DNA of 64,000 bases, from positions 62,001 to 126,000 of the forward strand of contig NZ_JAHXZN010000004.1 of NCBI RefSeq assembly GCF_019429485.1, read 5' to 3'. The translations under genes were made by a program, and so were the position numbers. This document shows, piece by piece, positions 1 through 8,725 of the stretch. The notes beneath the pieces are model-generated. The model did no database searches and was not told where the DNA came from. It saw only the letters and a list, made by a program, of their open reading frames with translations. This stretch comes from Sphingomonas citri (lineage in GTDB: Bacteria; Pseudomonadota; Alphaproteobacteria; Sphingomonadales; Sphingomonadaceae). Every line of letters starts with the position of its first letter. Positions within the stretch are counted from its first letter, which is position 1.

Positions 1-63
1 AGAGCCGCCGCGACCCGGTGACGCCTCTACAAAGGAAGCAAGGGACAGCGCCCGGGAGATCAG

Positions 64-504
64 ATGCGACTAACGTTCTTCTTGCTGACCGCGATCGCGG
101 CGACGCCCACGAAGGCCCAGCAGTCCACGCCAGACACGAGCAAAAATGCCTCGGTTTCTGGATCTGGCGCCTTTGGATTGTTCGGCCACCACAAGAAGAA
201 GCGAGATCCGGTGGAGAGTCCGGCGAGTGTCCCGGCATCGCCTGTCTCCCCGCCGCCGAATGCGACCACCTACACCTACGACGCGCTCGGGCGGCTGGTG
301 CAGAGCGACGTCACCACCGACGGCGCCACCGTGACGACCAAGATCCAATATGATCCCGCCGGCAACCGCACCAGCTACACGGTGACGGGTGCGAACCGCG
401 CCGGTGACGACACCGGCGACGGTGCCGCCGTGACGAGGCCGACCGGAGTGGTGGTCGTGCCGCTCAACGGCTTCACCATCATCCCGCCGGACGCAGATTC
501 GTGA
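64..504 (+). CDS. Small secreted YD-repeat (Rhs-like) protein
   Basis: The 146-residue product starts with a plausible signal peptide (MRLTFFLLTAIAATPTKA) preceded by a GGGAG ribosome site. After a Ser/Pro-rich linker, residues about 87-130 hold one and a half YD repeats of the Rhs type: YTYDALGRLVQ followed by IQYDPAGNRTSYTVTG. Full Rhs proteins exceed 1000 residues and carry dozens of such repeats, so this is either a self-standing mini protein or a relic; its own signal peptide and ribosome site favour an intact small gene. Its stop overlaps the GTG start of the next gene by four bases (GTGA), so the two are probably translated together. The function is unknown. Confidence 0.7.
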   Translation: MRLTFFLLTAIAATPTKAQQSTPDTSKNASVSGSGAFGLFGHHKKKRDPVESPASVPASPVSPPPNATTYTYDALGRLVQSDVTTDGATVTTKIQYDPAGNRTSYTVTGANRAGDDTGDGAAVTRPTGVVVVPLNGFTIIPPDADS

Positions 505-887
505 GGCCTAGACCCATTGCCGCCGTCGCAGCGGCGCTAGCGCTCGTCCTGGACGTCGCCGCACCGTCGGCGCACGCCGCCAGCTTCTACTGCGACGCGG
601 ATCCGCACGCCTATCTCGCCGTCGGCGGCAACGGCTATGTCTACACGGGTGTGTCGAACGGCAGCGGCATCGCCATCACAGCCATCTGCAGCCTCAGCAG
701 CGCCGACGGCAATGTCACGCCGCAGGCCTGCTCCGCCTGGTACGCGATGCTGCTCACCCAGCGTACCGCGGGGGGCAAGGCGCTGCCGCACTTCAACACC
801 GACGATCCGGGGAATGGCACGCTTACTGGCTGCACCGATTTCAAGAGCTGGGAACATCACACGCCCTACTTCATCCCGGCGCAGTGA
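501..887 (+). CDS. Secreted four-cysteine hypothetical protein
   Basis: The 128-residue product begins with a signal peptide (cleavage likely after SAHA, near residue 27). The mature part is about 100 residues with four cysteines (YC, AIC, QAC, TGC), which could form two disulfides in the periplasm or outside the cell. I do not recognise the family. It starts with GTG inside the stop of the YD-repeat gene, suggesting a functional pair. Its 3' end overlaps the convergent LysR gene by 17 bp. Confidence 0.65.
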   Translation: MRPRPIAAVAAALALVLDVAAPSAHAASFYCDADPHAYLAVGGNGYVYTGVSNGSGIAITAICSLSSADGNVTPQACSAWYAMLLTQRTAGGKALPHFNTDDPGNGTLTGCTDFKSWEHHTPYFIPAQ

Positions 888-1788
888 TCACCCGATCGGC
901 CGCGACGACCTGCGCCAGCCCGTCCGCCAGCGCGTCGAACACGGTGCGGTAGCGCGCCCCGCCGCGCAGGTCCTCGTGCATCACGATCCAGAGCGGCAAC
1001 GCGACGTCGAGCGCCTCGGGCAGCACGCGCACCAGCGCCGGATCGCGGCGCGCCACCGCGGTCTGGCAGATGCCGATCCCGAACCCCGCCGCGATCGCCG
1101 CGACGTGCGCCGCATCGCTGTCGGTGCGTAGCCCGAAGGCGGCGCGGTCGAGCCCGGGCAGCCAGCGCGCCGCCGCCGCGCGGGTAAAGGCGGTCTCGGT
1201 GTCGGGACCGATCAGATCATGGTCGCGCAGGTCCGCGGCGGCGGCGGGCGTGCCGCGGCGCGCGAGATAGTCGCGGTGCGCGTGGAAGCCGAGCCGCACC
1301 GCGCCGACACGGCGCGCTACCAGCGCCTGCTGCGCGGGCTCGACCATCCGCACCGCGACGTCGGCCTGGCGCTGTAGCAGATCGTCGACCGAGTCGCTCA
1401 ACGCCAGCTCGATCGCGAGCCGCGGGTGCGCGCGGCGCAGCGCGGCGAGGATCGGCGGCAGGTGCCACACGCCCACCGCCTGGCTCGCGCTGACCCGCAC
1501 CACGCCCTCGGGCATGTCGGGCGAGCCGCTCCCGGCGCGGCGCAGCGCGGTCGCGGCGGCGACCAGCGCCTCGGCGTGCGGGCGCAGCGCCAGCGCGCGA
1601 TCGGTCGGCGACAGGCCGCGCGGCGAGCGCACGAAGAGCGCGCTGCCCACTGCCTGCTCCAGCGCGGCGACGTGGCGCGCGACGCTCGGCTGCGTCAGCC
1701 CTAGCGCGCGCGCCGCGGCCGACAGCGAGCGCTCGCGCAGCACCGCGGCGAAGCTTCGATAGACGTCCCAGCTCGGCTCCTCGTTCAT
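871..1788 (-). CDS. LysR-family transcriptional regulator
   Basis: A 305-residue LysR-type regulator. The N-terminal winged helix is at residues about 5-65 (LSAAARALGLTQPSVARHV, then LFVRSPRGLSPT), followed by an effector-binding domain of usual length. I chose the ATG at 1788 (MNEEPSWDVYRSF) because the frame upstream is arginine-rich and lacks family character. It is divergent from the epimerase-like gene at 1881 across 92 bp, the classic arrangement for a LysR protein and its target. The effector is unknown. Confidence 0.9.
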   Translation of the reverse strand: MNEEPSWDVYRSFAAVLRERSLSAAARALGLTQPSVARHVAALEQAVGSALFVRSPRGLSPTDRALALRPHAEALVAAATALRRAGSGSPDMPEGVVRVSASQAVGVWHLPPILAALRRAHPRLAIELALSDSVDDLLQRQADVAVRMVEPAQQALVARRVGAVRLGFHAHRDYLARRGTPAAAADLRDHDLIGPDTETAFTRAAAARWLPGLDRAAFGLRTDSDAAHVAAIAAGFGIGICQTAVARRDPALVRVLPEALDVALPLWIVMHEDLRGGARYRTVFDALADGLAQVVAADRVITAPG

Positions 1789-1880
1789 CCATTCGCGTAT
1801 AGCAGACCGCCGGTAATCGGCAATTTTCGACGAGCCTGACGATCGCCATCCTCGGCACATCACCAACGAGGAGAGATGTG

Positions 1881-2828
1881 ATGAGCGAGCGACTGGCCCT
1901 GATCCTCGGCGCCACCGGCGGCATCGGCGGCGCCACCGCGCGGCGGCTGCTCGACGACGGCTGGCGCGTCCGCGCGCTGGTGCGCGGCGACGCGAGCCGG
2001 CTGGACCCACGCTGCGAGCCGGTCCGCGGCGACGCGCGCGACGCCGCAGCGGTCGCCGCGGCCGCGGTCGGCGCGTCGGCGATCGTCCACGCGGTCAACC
2101 CGCCGGGCTATCGCGACTGGGCCGGTCAGGTGCTGCCGATGCTCGACAGCACGATCGCCGCGGCGCGTGCGACCGGCGCGCGCGTGGTGCTGCCCGGCAC
2201 GGTCTACAATTACGGGCCCGACGCCTTCCCGCTTGTCGCGGAGGACGCGCCGCAGCGGCCGGTCACGCGCAAGGGCGCGATCCGCGTCGAGCTCGAGCGA
2301 CGCCTCGAGGCGCTGGCGGCGAGCGGGGCGGCGCCCGTGCTGATCGTGCGCGCGGGCGACTTCTTCGGGCCGGGTGCGGCGAACAACTGGTTCGCGCAGG
2401 GGCTGGTAACCCCCGGCGCGCGCCCGCGCGTGGTGCGCCAGCCCGGGCGGCGCGGGGTCGGCCATGCCTGGGCCTATCTGCCCGACGTGGCGGAGACGAT
2501 CGCGCGGCTGCTCGAACGCGACGACCTGCCCGCCTTCGCGCGCTACCATCTCGACGGCCAATGGGACGCCGATGGGCGAGAGATGGTCGAGGCGATCGTG
2601 CGCGTGCTCGGCGATCCCGCGGTGCCGATCCGCCGGCTGCCGTGGTGGCAGCTGCGCCTCGCCGCGCTGGTGGCGGAGACGCCGCGCGAGCTGATGGAGA
2701 TGCGCTATCTGTGGCAGCACCCGCTGCGGCTCGACAACGCGCGGCTGGTGGCGACGCTAGGCCGGGAACCGCGTACGCCGCTGGTGGAGGCGGTGCGCGC
2801 GACGCTGGCGAGCCTGCGCTGCGTGTGA
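1881..2828 (+). CDS. NAD-dependent epimerase/dehydratase-family protein
   Basis: A 315-residue extended-SDR protein. The Rossmann motif GATGGIGG lies at residues 9-16 and a VYNYGP segment holds the likely active-site tyrosine, but the usual YxxxK spacing is not evident, so catalysis as a sugar epimerase is doubtful; an NAD(P)-binding reductase or NmrA-like role is possible. The ATG at 1881 follows GAGGAGAG; a GTG at 1878 is the in-frame alternative. It is divergent from the LysR gene, which probably controls it. Confidence 0.82.
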   Translation: MSERLALILGATGGIGGATARRLLDDGWRVRALVRGDASRLDPRCEPVRGDARDAAAVAAAAVGASAIVHAVNPPGYRDWAGQVLPMLDSTIAAARATGARVVLPGTVYNYGPDAFPLVAEDAPQRPVTRKGAIRVELERRLEALAASGAAPVLIVRAGDFFGPGAANNWFAQGLVTPGARPRVVRQPGRRGVGHAWAYLPDVAETIARLLERDDLPAFARYHLDGQWDADGREMVEAIVRVLGDPAVPIRRLPWWQLRLAALVAETPRELMEMRYLWQHPLRLDNARLVATLGREPRTPLVEAVRATLASLRCV

Positions 2829-2833
2829 ACCCG

Positions 2834-3499
2834 CTAAGCGGCGACCGCACCCGCCGCGAACTGCGCACGCAGGTCGGCGAGCGTACCCGCGATATGGTCG
2901 TGGAGCAGTCGCTCGTGCGCTGCGGCGTCGCGCGCCATCCAGCTATCGATCAGTCCCTGATGCTCGACGTGAGCGCGCGCGTCCCGACCCGCGGGGGCGA
3001 GATGCGCGACGGTGTAGCGCTCCGCCAGGATGCCGAGCCGCTCGACCAGCGAGGTGGTCAGCCGCCGCCCGGCGGGGCGCACCAGCGCGATGTGGAAGAC
3101 GCGGTTGCGCACCGCCACCTCGGCGAGGTTGCTCGAGGCCGCCTCGTCGAGCGCGTGGTACGCCGCCAGCGCGCCCTGCCGCCCGGCCTCGTCCGCCGCC
3201 AGCGCCGCACTCGCCGACGCGGCGGGCTCGATCGAGAGCCGCAGCGCGAAGATCTCGTCGGCCTGCGCCGCCGACATCGGCTGCACCGAATAGCCGCGAT
3301 TGGCCTGGCTCGTCAGCAGCCCCTCCTGCTCGAGCCGCGCCAAGGCCTCGCGCAACGGGATCTTGCTGACACCCAGCTCGCTGGCGAGCGCGTCCTGGCG
3401 GATCGGCATGTTGCCGCGCAGCTCACCGGTGACGATGCGCTCGCGCACGATCTCGAACACGCGATCGGAAAGGGTGCGGGCGACGATGCTGACGGGCAT
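2834..3499 (-). CDS. GntR-family (FCD-type) transcriptional regulator
   Basis: The 221-residue product has an N-terminal winged helix (LSDRVFEIVRERIVTGEL, then ASELGVSKIPLREALARLE) and an all-helical FCD ligand-binding domain, as in the FadR subfamily that usually senses organic or amino acids. I chose the ATG at 3499 (MPVSIVARTL); upstream residues are not family-like. It is divergent from the oxidoreductase/peptidase pair at 3663-6061. A perfect 12-bp palindrome at 3615-3626 in the shared intergenic region is the likely operator, so self-regulation and control of the catabolic pair are inferred. Confidence 0.9.
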   Translation of the reverse strand: MPVSIVARTLSDRVFEIVRERIVTGELRGNMPIRQDALASELGVSKIPLREALARLEQEGLLTSQANRGYSVQPMSAAQADEIFALRLSIEPAASASAALAADEAGRQGALAAYHALDEAASSNLAEVAVRNRVFHIALVRPAGRRLTTSLVERLGILAERYTVAHLAPAGRDARAHVEHQGLIDSWMARDAAAHERLLHDHIAGTLADLRAQFAAGAVAA

Positions 3500-3614
3500 G
3501 ATGGTCCTCGGAGCGGCGCAGGGGGGCGTGCGCGATCTGCGTATAATTCCAGATGCGTAGTTAACGATCAATCAACAAGGCCTGTCGAGTGGATCCAGCC
3601 ACTTGTGAGACCTC

Positions 3615-3626
3615 ATCGTATACGAT
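3615..3626. promoter_or_regulatory. Putative GntR operator palindrome
   Basis: ATCGTATACGAT is a perfect 12-bp palindrome lying 37 bp before the oxidoreductase start and 116 bp upstream of the gntR start. It contains the GT-n-AC core known from operators of GntR FCD-type regulators. Assignment to the adjacent regulator is an inference. Confidence 0.6.
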
Positions 3627-3662
3627 AGGCGGGGTGATCTGGAGCGGTTGGATGACCCGGTG

Positions 3663-4886
3663 ATGCGCATCCTGATCGTCGGCGGCGGTGTGGTCGGGCG
3701 CACGCTGGCGCTCGCGCTGGCGCGGCGCGGCGCGGCGGTGACGCTGCTGGATCAGCGCGCCGTCGCGCCCGCCGCATCCTGGGGCAACGCCGGCCACATC
3801 GCCACCGAACAGGTCGAGCCGCTCGCCTCACCCGCCACGCTGCGCGGCGTCCCGCGGCGGTTGTTCTGGCGCGGCGGGCCGCTCGGCCTGCCGCCCGCGC
3901 AGGCGCGCGACTGGCTGCCCTTCGCGCTGCGGCTGGCCTGGGCGTCACGGCCGGCGCAGTTCCGCCGCGGGCGCACCGCACTGGGCCAGCTGCTCGCCGA
4001 GGCGCTGCCGGCGTGGCAGCGGCTCGCCGGCGCACTGGGCGACGCGGCGCTGGTGCGCGCGGACGGTCATCTGGTCGCCTGGGAGAGCGACGCCAGCGCC
4101 GCGCGCGGCCGCGCGAGCTGGCAGGCGGCGGATACCGGCACCGCGACGGTCCACGCGCTCGACGCCGCGACGCTGGCGCGCGTGCGTGCACTCGCGCCGG
4201 GCGTGGCGGACGCCATCCGCTTCGTCGGCAGCGCGCAGGTGAGCGACCTCGACCGGCTCGCCGCCGCGCTCGACGCCGCGCTCGACGCCGTCGGCGTGAT
4301 GCGCGCGACCGGCACGGCGACGCTCGAGCGTACCGGCGACCGGGTCGCGGTGCCGGGCCATCCGGCCGATCACGTGGTCGTCGCGGCGGGGGTCGGGTCG
4401 CGCGCGCTGATGGCGGCGGCGGGCGAGCGCGCGCCCCTGATCGCCGAGCGCGGCTATCACGTCCGCGCCGCCGCGCACGGCTGGCCCGCGGACCTGCCGC
4501 CGCTCGTCTTCGAGGACCGCTCGATCATCGCCACGCGCTACGCCGATCGAGTCCAGCTCGCCGGTTTCGTCGAGTTCGGGCGTGCCGACGCGCCGCCCGA
4601 CCCGCGCAAGTGGCAGCGGCTCGAGGCGCATGCCGCCGCGCTCGGCCTGCCGCTCGCCGCGCCGTTCGAGCGCTGGATGGGCGCACGCCCGACCTTGCCA
4701 GATTATCTTCCCGCGATCGGCCGCTCGACCCGTGCCGCCAACCTGTATTATTCCTTCGGTCACCAGCATCTCGGGCTGACGCTCGCGCCGGTCACCGCCG
4801 AGCTGCTGGCCGACACGATCGCGGGCGCGGCGCCGGCGATCGACCTCGCGCCCTACGACCTCCGCCGCTTCGGGACGCTCGCATGA
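3663..4886 (+). CDS. FAD-dependent oxidoreductase, DadA-like
   Basis: The 407-residue protein opens with a dinucleotide-binding motif (ILIVGGGVVG, residues 3-12) and ends with a GHQHLGLTLAP segment typical of D-amino-acid dehydrogenase (DAO/DadA) flavoproteins. The likely reaction is oxidative deamination of a D-amino acid or imino acid. ATG 3663 gives the canonical N-terminus; a TTG 15 bases upstream is less likely. The stop overlaps the start of the Xaa-Pro peptidase gene (ATGA), so the two form an operon, pointing to use of proline-type peptides or D-imino acids. The substrate is not determined. Confidence 0.85.
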   Translation: MRILIVGGGVVGRTLALALARRGAAVTLLDQRAVAPAASWGNAGHIATEQVEPLASPATLRGVPRRLFWRGGPLGLPPAQARDWLPFALRLAWASRPAQFRRGRTALGQLLAEALPAWQRLAGALGDAALVRADGHLVAWESDASAARGRASWQAADTGTATVHALDAATLARVRALAPGVADAIRFVGSAQVSDLDRLAAALDAALDAVGVMRATGTATLERTGDRVAVPGHPADHVVVAAGVGSRALMAAAGERAPLIAERGYHVRAAAHGWPADLPPLVFEDRSIIATRYADRVQLAGFVEFGRADAPPDPRKWQRLEAHAAALGLPLAAPFERWMGARPTLPDYLPAIGRSTRAANLYYSFGHQHLGLTLAPVTAELLADTIAGAAPAIDLAPYDLRRFGTLA

Positions 4887-6061
4887 CCATCGGCATCTCC
4901 GATCCCGCCACCGAGCTCGCCGCGATCCGCCCCGCCCCGGCGGTACCGCCGATCGCCGCGGCCGAGCATCTCGCCCGGCTGGAGCGCGCGCGCGCGCTGG
5001 CGGGGGCGCTCGGGCTCGACGCGCTGCTGATCGGTGCGGGCGCGAGCCTGCGCTACTTCAGCGGGGTGAGCTGGGGCGCGAGCGAGCGGATGGTGGCGCT
5101 GCTGCTGCCGGTCAGCGGCGACCCGCTGATGATCTGTCCCGCGTTCGAGCAGGGCTCGCTCGCCGCCGAGCTGGCGATCCCGGCCGAGACGGCGCTGTGG
5201 GAAGAGGACGAGGATCCGATCGCGCTGGTGGCGCGCGCGCTCGCGCCAGGCGCGCGGCTCGGGCTCGACCCGCTGCTGCCGTTCGGCTGGGGCGAGAAGC
5301 TGCGCGGCGCCGGGCTGGCGGTGAGCGACGGCGCGGCGGCGATCGATCGCTGCCGCATGGTCAAGTCCGCCGCCGAGCTCGCCTGCCTCGCCGCCGCCAA
5401 GGCGATGACGCTGGAGGTACAGCGCCGCGCCGCCGCGATCCTGCGCCCCGGCATCGCGGCGAGCGCGGTAAAGCGCTTCATCGACTCGGCGCACCAGGCG
5501 ATCGGCGGCGGTGGCTCCTTCTTCTGCGCGGTGCAGTTCGGCGCGGCGACGGCCTATCCGCACGGCCTGCCGGGCGACCAGCTGCTCGAGGAGAACCAGC
5601 TGGTCCTGGTCGATACCGGCTGCCGCATCCACGGCTACCATTCGGACATCACGCGCACCTACGCCTTCGGCCGAGTCGCGCCCGAGGTGCACGAGACCTT
5701 CGCGGTGGAGCGCGCGGCGCAGGCCGCGGCTTTCGCGGCGGTGCGACCGGGGGTGACGTGCGAGGCGGTGGACGCCGCCGCGCGCGCGGTGCTGGAGCGT
5801 GCCGGGCTCGGGCCGGGCTATCGGCTGCCGGGGCTGCCGCACCGTACCGGGCACGGCATCGGCCTGTCGATCCACGAGCCCGCCTATCTCGTGCGCGGCG
5901 ACCGCACGCCGCTGGAGCCAGGCATGTGCTTCTCCAACGAACCGATGATCGTGGTGCCCGAGCGCTACGGCGTGCGGCTGGAGGACCATTTCCGCGTCAC
6001 CGCCGACGGCGCGGCGTGGTTCACGCCGCCGCAGGAGTCGCTGGAGCGGCCGTTCGGCTGA
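4883..6061 (+). CDS. M24-family Xaa-Pro peptidase
   Basis: The 392-residue product is a two-domain creatinase/prolidase-fold protein. All five expected metal ligands are visible: D244 (VLVDTG), D255 (HSDITRTY), H324 (GHGIG), E353 (SNEP) and E367 (RLEDHF), consistent with a two-metal aminopeptidase acting on Xaa-Pro bonds. The start ATG overlaps the preceding stop, so it is cotranscribed with the DadA-like gene. It may supply the amino acid that the partner oxidises. Creatinase-type hydrolases share the fold, so the substrate is open. Confidence 0.9.
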   Translation: MTIGISDPATELAAIRPAPAVPPIAAAEHLARLERARALAGALGLDALLIGAGASLRYFSGVSWGASERMVALLLPVSGDPLMICPAFEQGSLAAELAIPAETALWEEDEDPIALVARALAPGARLGLDPLLPFGWGEKLRGAGLAVSDGAAAIDRCRMVKSAAELACLAAAKAMTLEVQRRAAAILRPGIAASAVKRFIDSAHQAIGGGGSFFCAVQFGAATAYPHGLPGDQLLEENQLVLVDTGCRIHGYHSDITRTYAFGRVAPEVHETFAVERAAQAAAFAAVRPGVTCEAVDAAARAVLERAGLGPGYRLPGLPHRTGHGIGLSIHEPAYLVRGDRTPLEPGMCFSNEPMIVVPERYGVRLEDHFRVTADGAAWFTPPQESLERPFG

Positions 6062-6080
6062 GGTGGCGGCGCGGTGACGC

Positions 6081-6262
6081 TTCGAGACGAGGCTTCGACA
6101 GGCTCAGCCTCTCCTCAGCGCGAACGGTCAGGTGCGTCTTTCCACCTCCGTTCGTGCTGAGGAGGCACTGAGCTCGTCGGAGTGCCGTCTCGAAGCACGC
6201 GGGCCCGGATCGCGTGCTTCGAGCCGAGGTTACGCCAGGCCCAGCCTTTCCTCAGCGCGCGA
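6081..6262. repeat. Intergenic palindromic repeat, family D
   Basis: Two inverted arms, one at 6081-6118 (CTTCGACAGGCTCAGCCT) and one at 6150-6194 (GCACTGAGCTCGTCGGAGTG), end in TTCGAGAC and GTCTCGAA and pair with each other. A third, decayed arm lies at about 6215-6262. It fills the space between two convergent genes and may act as a two-way terminator. Confidence 0.75.
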
Positions 6263-6287
6263 GCGGAGTGGCCAGCCCCCACCCGTC

Positions 6288-6710
6288 CTAGGCCCGATCC
6301 TCCACGCGCGGGATGATGGTGCGCTCCACCGCCTCGTAATAGATCTCGATCGCGTCCTCGCCCGGGTCAAGCAGCCGCGCGCGGACCTTCTCCACCGGTG
6401 AGACGGTGATGACGCCGAGATCGAGCACCGGCGCGAAGGCCGGGCGGCCGCTGCCGAACAGGCCGAGGAAGCCGCGCTTGGCCGGCGCCGCGGGCGTGTC
6501 GCGCCAGCGGCCGCCGAGCTGGCGGCGGATCACCTCGCCGACATAGCAACCGGCCTCGGCGGCGACGCTCGCCGCCTTGCCCTTCGCCTGCCGCCGCACG
6601 TCGAGCAGGCGATCGACGACCGCCAGGCTGTCGACCGAGTAATCGAGCGGCTCGCCCCGCTGCGCCGCCGCGAACCGTTCCGCCAGCCGCGCTACGTCCC
6701 CCATCGTCAT
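6288..6710 (-). CDS. Hypothetical protein
   Basis: A 140-residue soluble protein that I do not recognise. The middle is helical (DRLLDVRRQAKGKAASVAAEAGCYVGEVIRRQLGG) and the C-terminal half ends in a beta-rich part (PVLDLGVITVSPVEKVRARL). The start at 6710 was chosen for its GAGGGACG ribosome site; in-frame ATGs at 6740 and 6761 lack one. No membrane segment or signal peptide is seen. Confidence 0.7.
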   Translation of the reverse strand: MTMGDVARLAERFAAAQRGEPLDYSVDSLAVVDRLLDVRRQAKGKAASVAAEAGCYVGEVIRRQLGGRWRDTPAAPAKRGFLGLFGSGRPAFAPVLDLGVITVSPVEKVRARLLDPGEDAIEIYYEAVERTIIPRVEDRA

Positions 6711-6777
6711 CACCCCGTCCCTCGTGGCATCAGCGCTCATTATAGGCGCGGCCGCGGCCACGGGGTCGCGCGGGGCG

Positions 6778-7704
6778 TCACACCAGCACGTCGGCGGCGA
6801 CCCGGATCACGCGCTCGATCCGCGCGCCGGTGGCGGCTTCCTCGTTGGAGAAGCCGTCGCGCAGCGCGAGCGCGCCGAAGTCGAGCCCGGTGGCGCGCTC
6901 CACCGCGGCGACCGAGCGCTGGTAGGTCTTGTACGGTCCGAAGATCAGCTCGACCCGGCCGAGATCGACGTCATGATCGATCATGTAAGCGGTCGCGGAC
7001 GGCGTGCCGTCGTCGTGGACGAAGGCGATCACCTTCCAATAGGCCAGCGGGATGGCGATGCCGCGATAGACCGGGTCGTCGGCGCGGAACACCGGGCCGG
7101 TGAACACGCTGGCGCGCTCGCGCTGGCGCCGCGTGTTGCCCAGCACCAGGTCCTCGAGCCCGAGCCAGGTCTGCTGGTTGTAGGCGGAGAGCTGCGGCGC
7201 GCAGTTGGTGAAGTGGAAGGTGTCGCGGTTGGCGGTGGCGGCGTCGGCGCCCCAATTGGGGTCCTCGCGCCGTACCAGGTGGCCGCGATCGAAGTCGTTG
7301 CCGGCGTACAATTCCTCGCCGACCTGCGCGTCGGCGGGAAGGCGCCCGTCGAGCGCCCAGGGGTCGCCGCCGCGCGGCACCGACACGCTCTGCGCGCCGT
7401 CGAGGTTGGCGGCGGTGAACAGCGCGAGGCGTCGGCTGGCGGAGAGGACGAGCGAGAAGTGCGCGTAGTCGAGTCGGCCGTCGTCACGCCCGGGCACCGC
7501 GCGCACGTCGCTGCGCACGCCGGCGGTGGAGGGCAGCGCCACCGCGAAGTCGGGGAGGTGCGCGGGGTCGTAGCCGGCGCGGCCGGCGAAGTCGCTCGCG
7601 GGGGTGGTGCGCACCAGCGCGGGGGCGAGCGTCGGCGCGGCGACGGCGGCGGGCACGAGCGGGCGCAGGTCGCGTAGGCGGGGGCGGTAGGACGAGATCG
7701 GCAC
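6778..7704 (-). CDS. DNA/RNA non-specific endonuclease (DRGH type)
   Basis: The 308-residue protein carries the beta-beta-alpha-metal nuclease motif NDFDRGHLVRRED, with the general-base histidine at about residue 142, followed by a metal-ligand Asn segment (HFTNCAPQLSAYNQQTW) as in NucA/NUC1 enzymes. These cut DNA and RNA without sequence specificity. No signal peptide is visible, unlike secreted NucA, so it may act in the cytoplasm or leave by another route. The start is a GTG behind AGGAGA. No partner inhibitor gene is adjacent. Confidence 0.9.
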   Translation of the reverse strand: MPISSYRPRLRDLRPLVPAAVAAPTLAPALVRTTPASDFAGRAGYDPAHLPDFAVALPSTAGVRSDVRAVPGRDDGRLDYAHFSLVLSASRRLALFTAANLDGAQSVSVPRGGDPWALDGRLPADAQVGEELYAGNDFDRGHLVRREDPNWGADAATANRDTFHFTNCAPQLSAYNQQTWLGLEDLVLGNTRRQRERASVFTGPVFRADDPVYRGIAIPLAYWKVIAFVHDDGTPSATAYMIDHDVDLGRVELIFGPYKTYQRSVAAVERATGLDFGALALRDGFSNEEAATGARIERVIRVAADVLV

Positions 7705-7852
7705 GGTCGGTCTCCTGCGCTGTGGGGCGGACCGACCCGGTATAGCGATTTGGGTGACGGCGCCGCGACGGTGTCAGGCCGCACGGTCACGCCTCGCCGA
7801 CCTGTTGGCGCGAGGGCGCCGGCGGTCCGGATGATCCCGCCGGCGCGTCTCG

Positions 7853-7882
7853 CCGGTACGCCCCTCGAGAGGAGCGTACCGG
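7853..7882 (-). terminator. Hairpin downstream of the haloperoxidase-like gene
   Basis: CCGGTACG and CGTACCGG arms enclose CTC/GAG, giving a 14-bp stem with one mismatch and a 2-base loop. It begins just past the stop of the hydrolase gene on the minus strand. There is no clear T-run, as is common in high-GC genomes. Confidence 0.5.
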
Positions 7883-7888
7883 GAGCGA

Positions 7889-8725
7889 TCATCCCCGCAC
7901 GAACGCGAGCAGGTCGGCGTTGAGCACCTCGTGGTTCACGGTCAGCATGCCGTGCGAATAGCCGGGATAGATCTTAAGCGTCGCGTCGGGCAGCAAGTCG
8001 GCCGAGAGCACACCGGCGTTCTGATAGGGCACGATCTGGTCATCGTCGCCGTGCAGCACCAGCGTCGGCACCGTGATCGCGCGCAGGTCGTCGGTCTGGT
8101 CGGTCTCGGAGAAGGCCTTGATACCCTCGTAATGCGCCTGGGCGCTGCCCATCATTCCCTGGCGCCACCAATTGTCGACCACCGCGGGCTTCACCTCGGC
8201 GCCGTCGCGGTTGAAGCCGTAGAACGGGCCGGCGGGCAGGTCGCGGTAGAAGGAGGCGCGGTCGGCGGCGAGCGCGGCGCGCAGCCCGTCGAACACGTCG
8301 ATCGGCAGCCCGCCGGGGTAGCGCTCGGTCTTGACCATGATCGGCGGCACCGCGCTGACCAGCACCGCCTTGGCAACGCGCCCCGCGGGCAGGCCGTGGC
8401 GCGCGACATAGGCCGCGACCTCGCCGCCCCCGGTCGAGTGGCCGATGTGGATCGCGTTGCGCAGGTCGAGGTGCTCGGCCACCGCCGCGGCGTCGGCGGC
8501 ATAGGTGGCCATGTCATGGCCGTGATCGACCTGCGCCGAGCGGCCGTGGCCGCGGCGGTCGTGCGCGATCACGCGATAGCCCTGCGCCAGGAAGAACAGC
8601 ATCTGATTGTCCCAGTCGTCCGACGACAGCGGCCAGCCGTGGTGGAACATGATCGGCTGCGCGTCCTTGGCGCCCCAGTCCTTGAAGAAGATCTCGGTCC
8701 CGTCCTGCGTGGTGATCGTCGGCAT
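7889..8725 (-). CDS. Alpha/beta hydrolase, non-heme haloperoxidase/perhydrolase family
   Basis: The 278-residue product has the catalytic triad of the family: nucleophile S97 in GHSTGG, acid D228 in LHGDDDQIVP and H258 in GYSHGM, plus the N-terminal HHGWPLSSDDWDNQ oxyanion segment typical of cofactor-free chloroperoxidases. In vivo these are probably esterases or lactonases with peroxyacid side activity. It is divergent from the aldo/keto reductase at 8949 across 223 bp. No signal peptide is seen. Family is certain, substrate unknown. Confidence 0.9.
   Translation of the reverse strand: MPTITTQDGTEIFFKDWGAKDAQPIMFHHGWPLSSDDWDNQMLFFLAQGYRVIAHDRRGHGRSAQVDHGHDMATYAADAAAVAEHLDLRNAIHIGHSTGGGEVAAYVARHGLPAGRVAKAVLVSAVPPIMVKTERYPGGLPIDVFDGLRAALAADRASFYRDLPAGPFYGFNRDGAEVKPAVVDNWWRQGMMGSAQAHYEGIKAFSETDQTDDLRAITVPTLVLHGDDDQIVPYQNAGVLSADLLPDATLKIYPGYSHGMLTVNHEVLNADLLAFVRG

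Noticed and set aside
4013..4882. Long open frame upstream of the Xaa-Pro peptidase in the same frame
   Set aside because: It is arginine/alanine-rich and antifamily in character, and overlaps the DadA-like gene. The ATG at 4883 gives the proper peptidase N-terminus.
6778..8725. Endonuclease as a toxin with the next gene as immunity
   Set aside because: The neighbour is a complete haloperoxidase-type hydrolase, and the 140-residue protein on the other side shows no immunity features.
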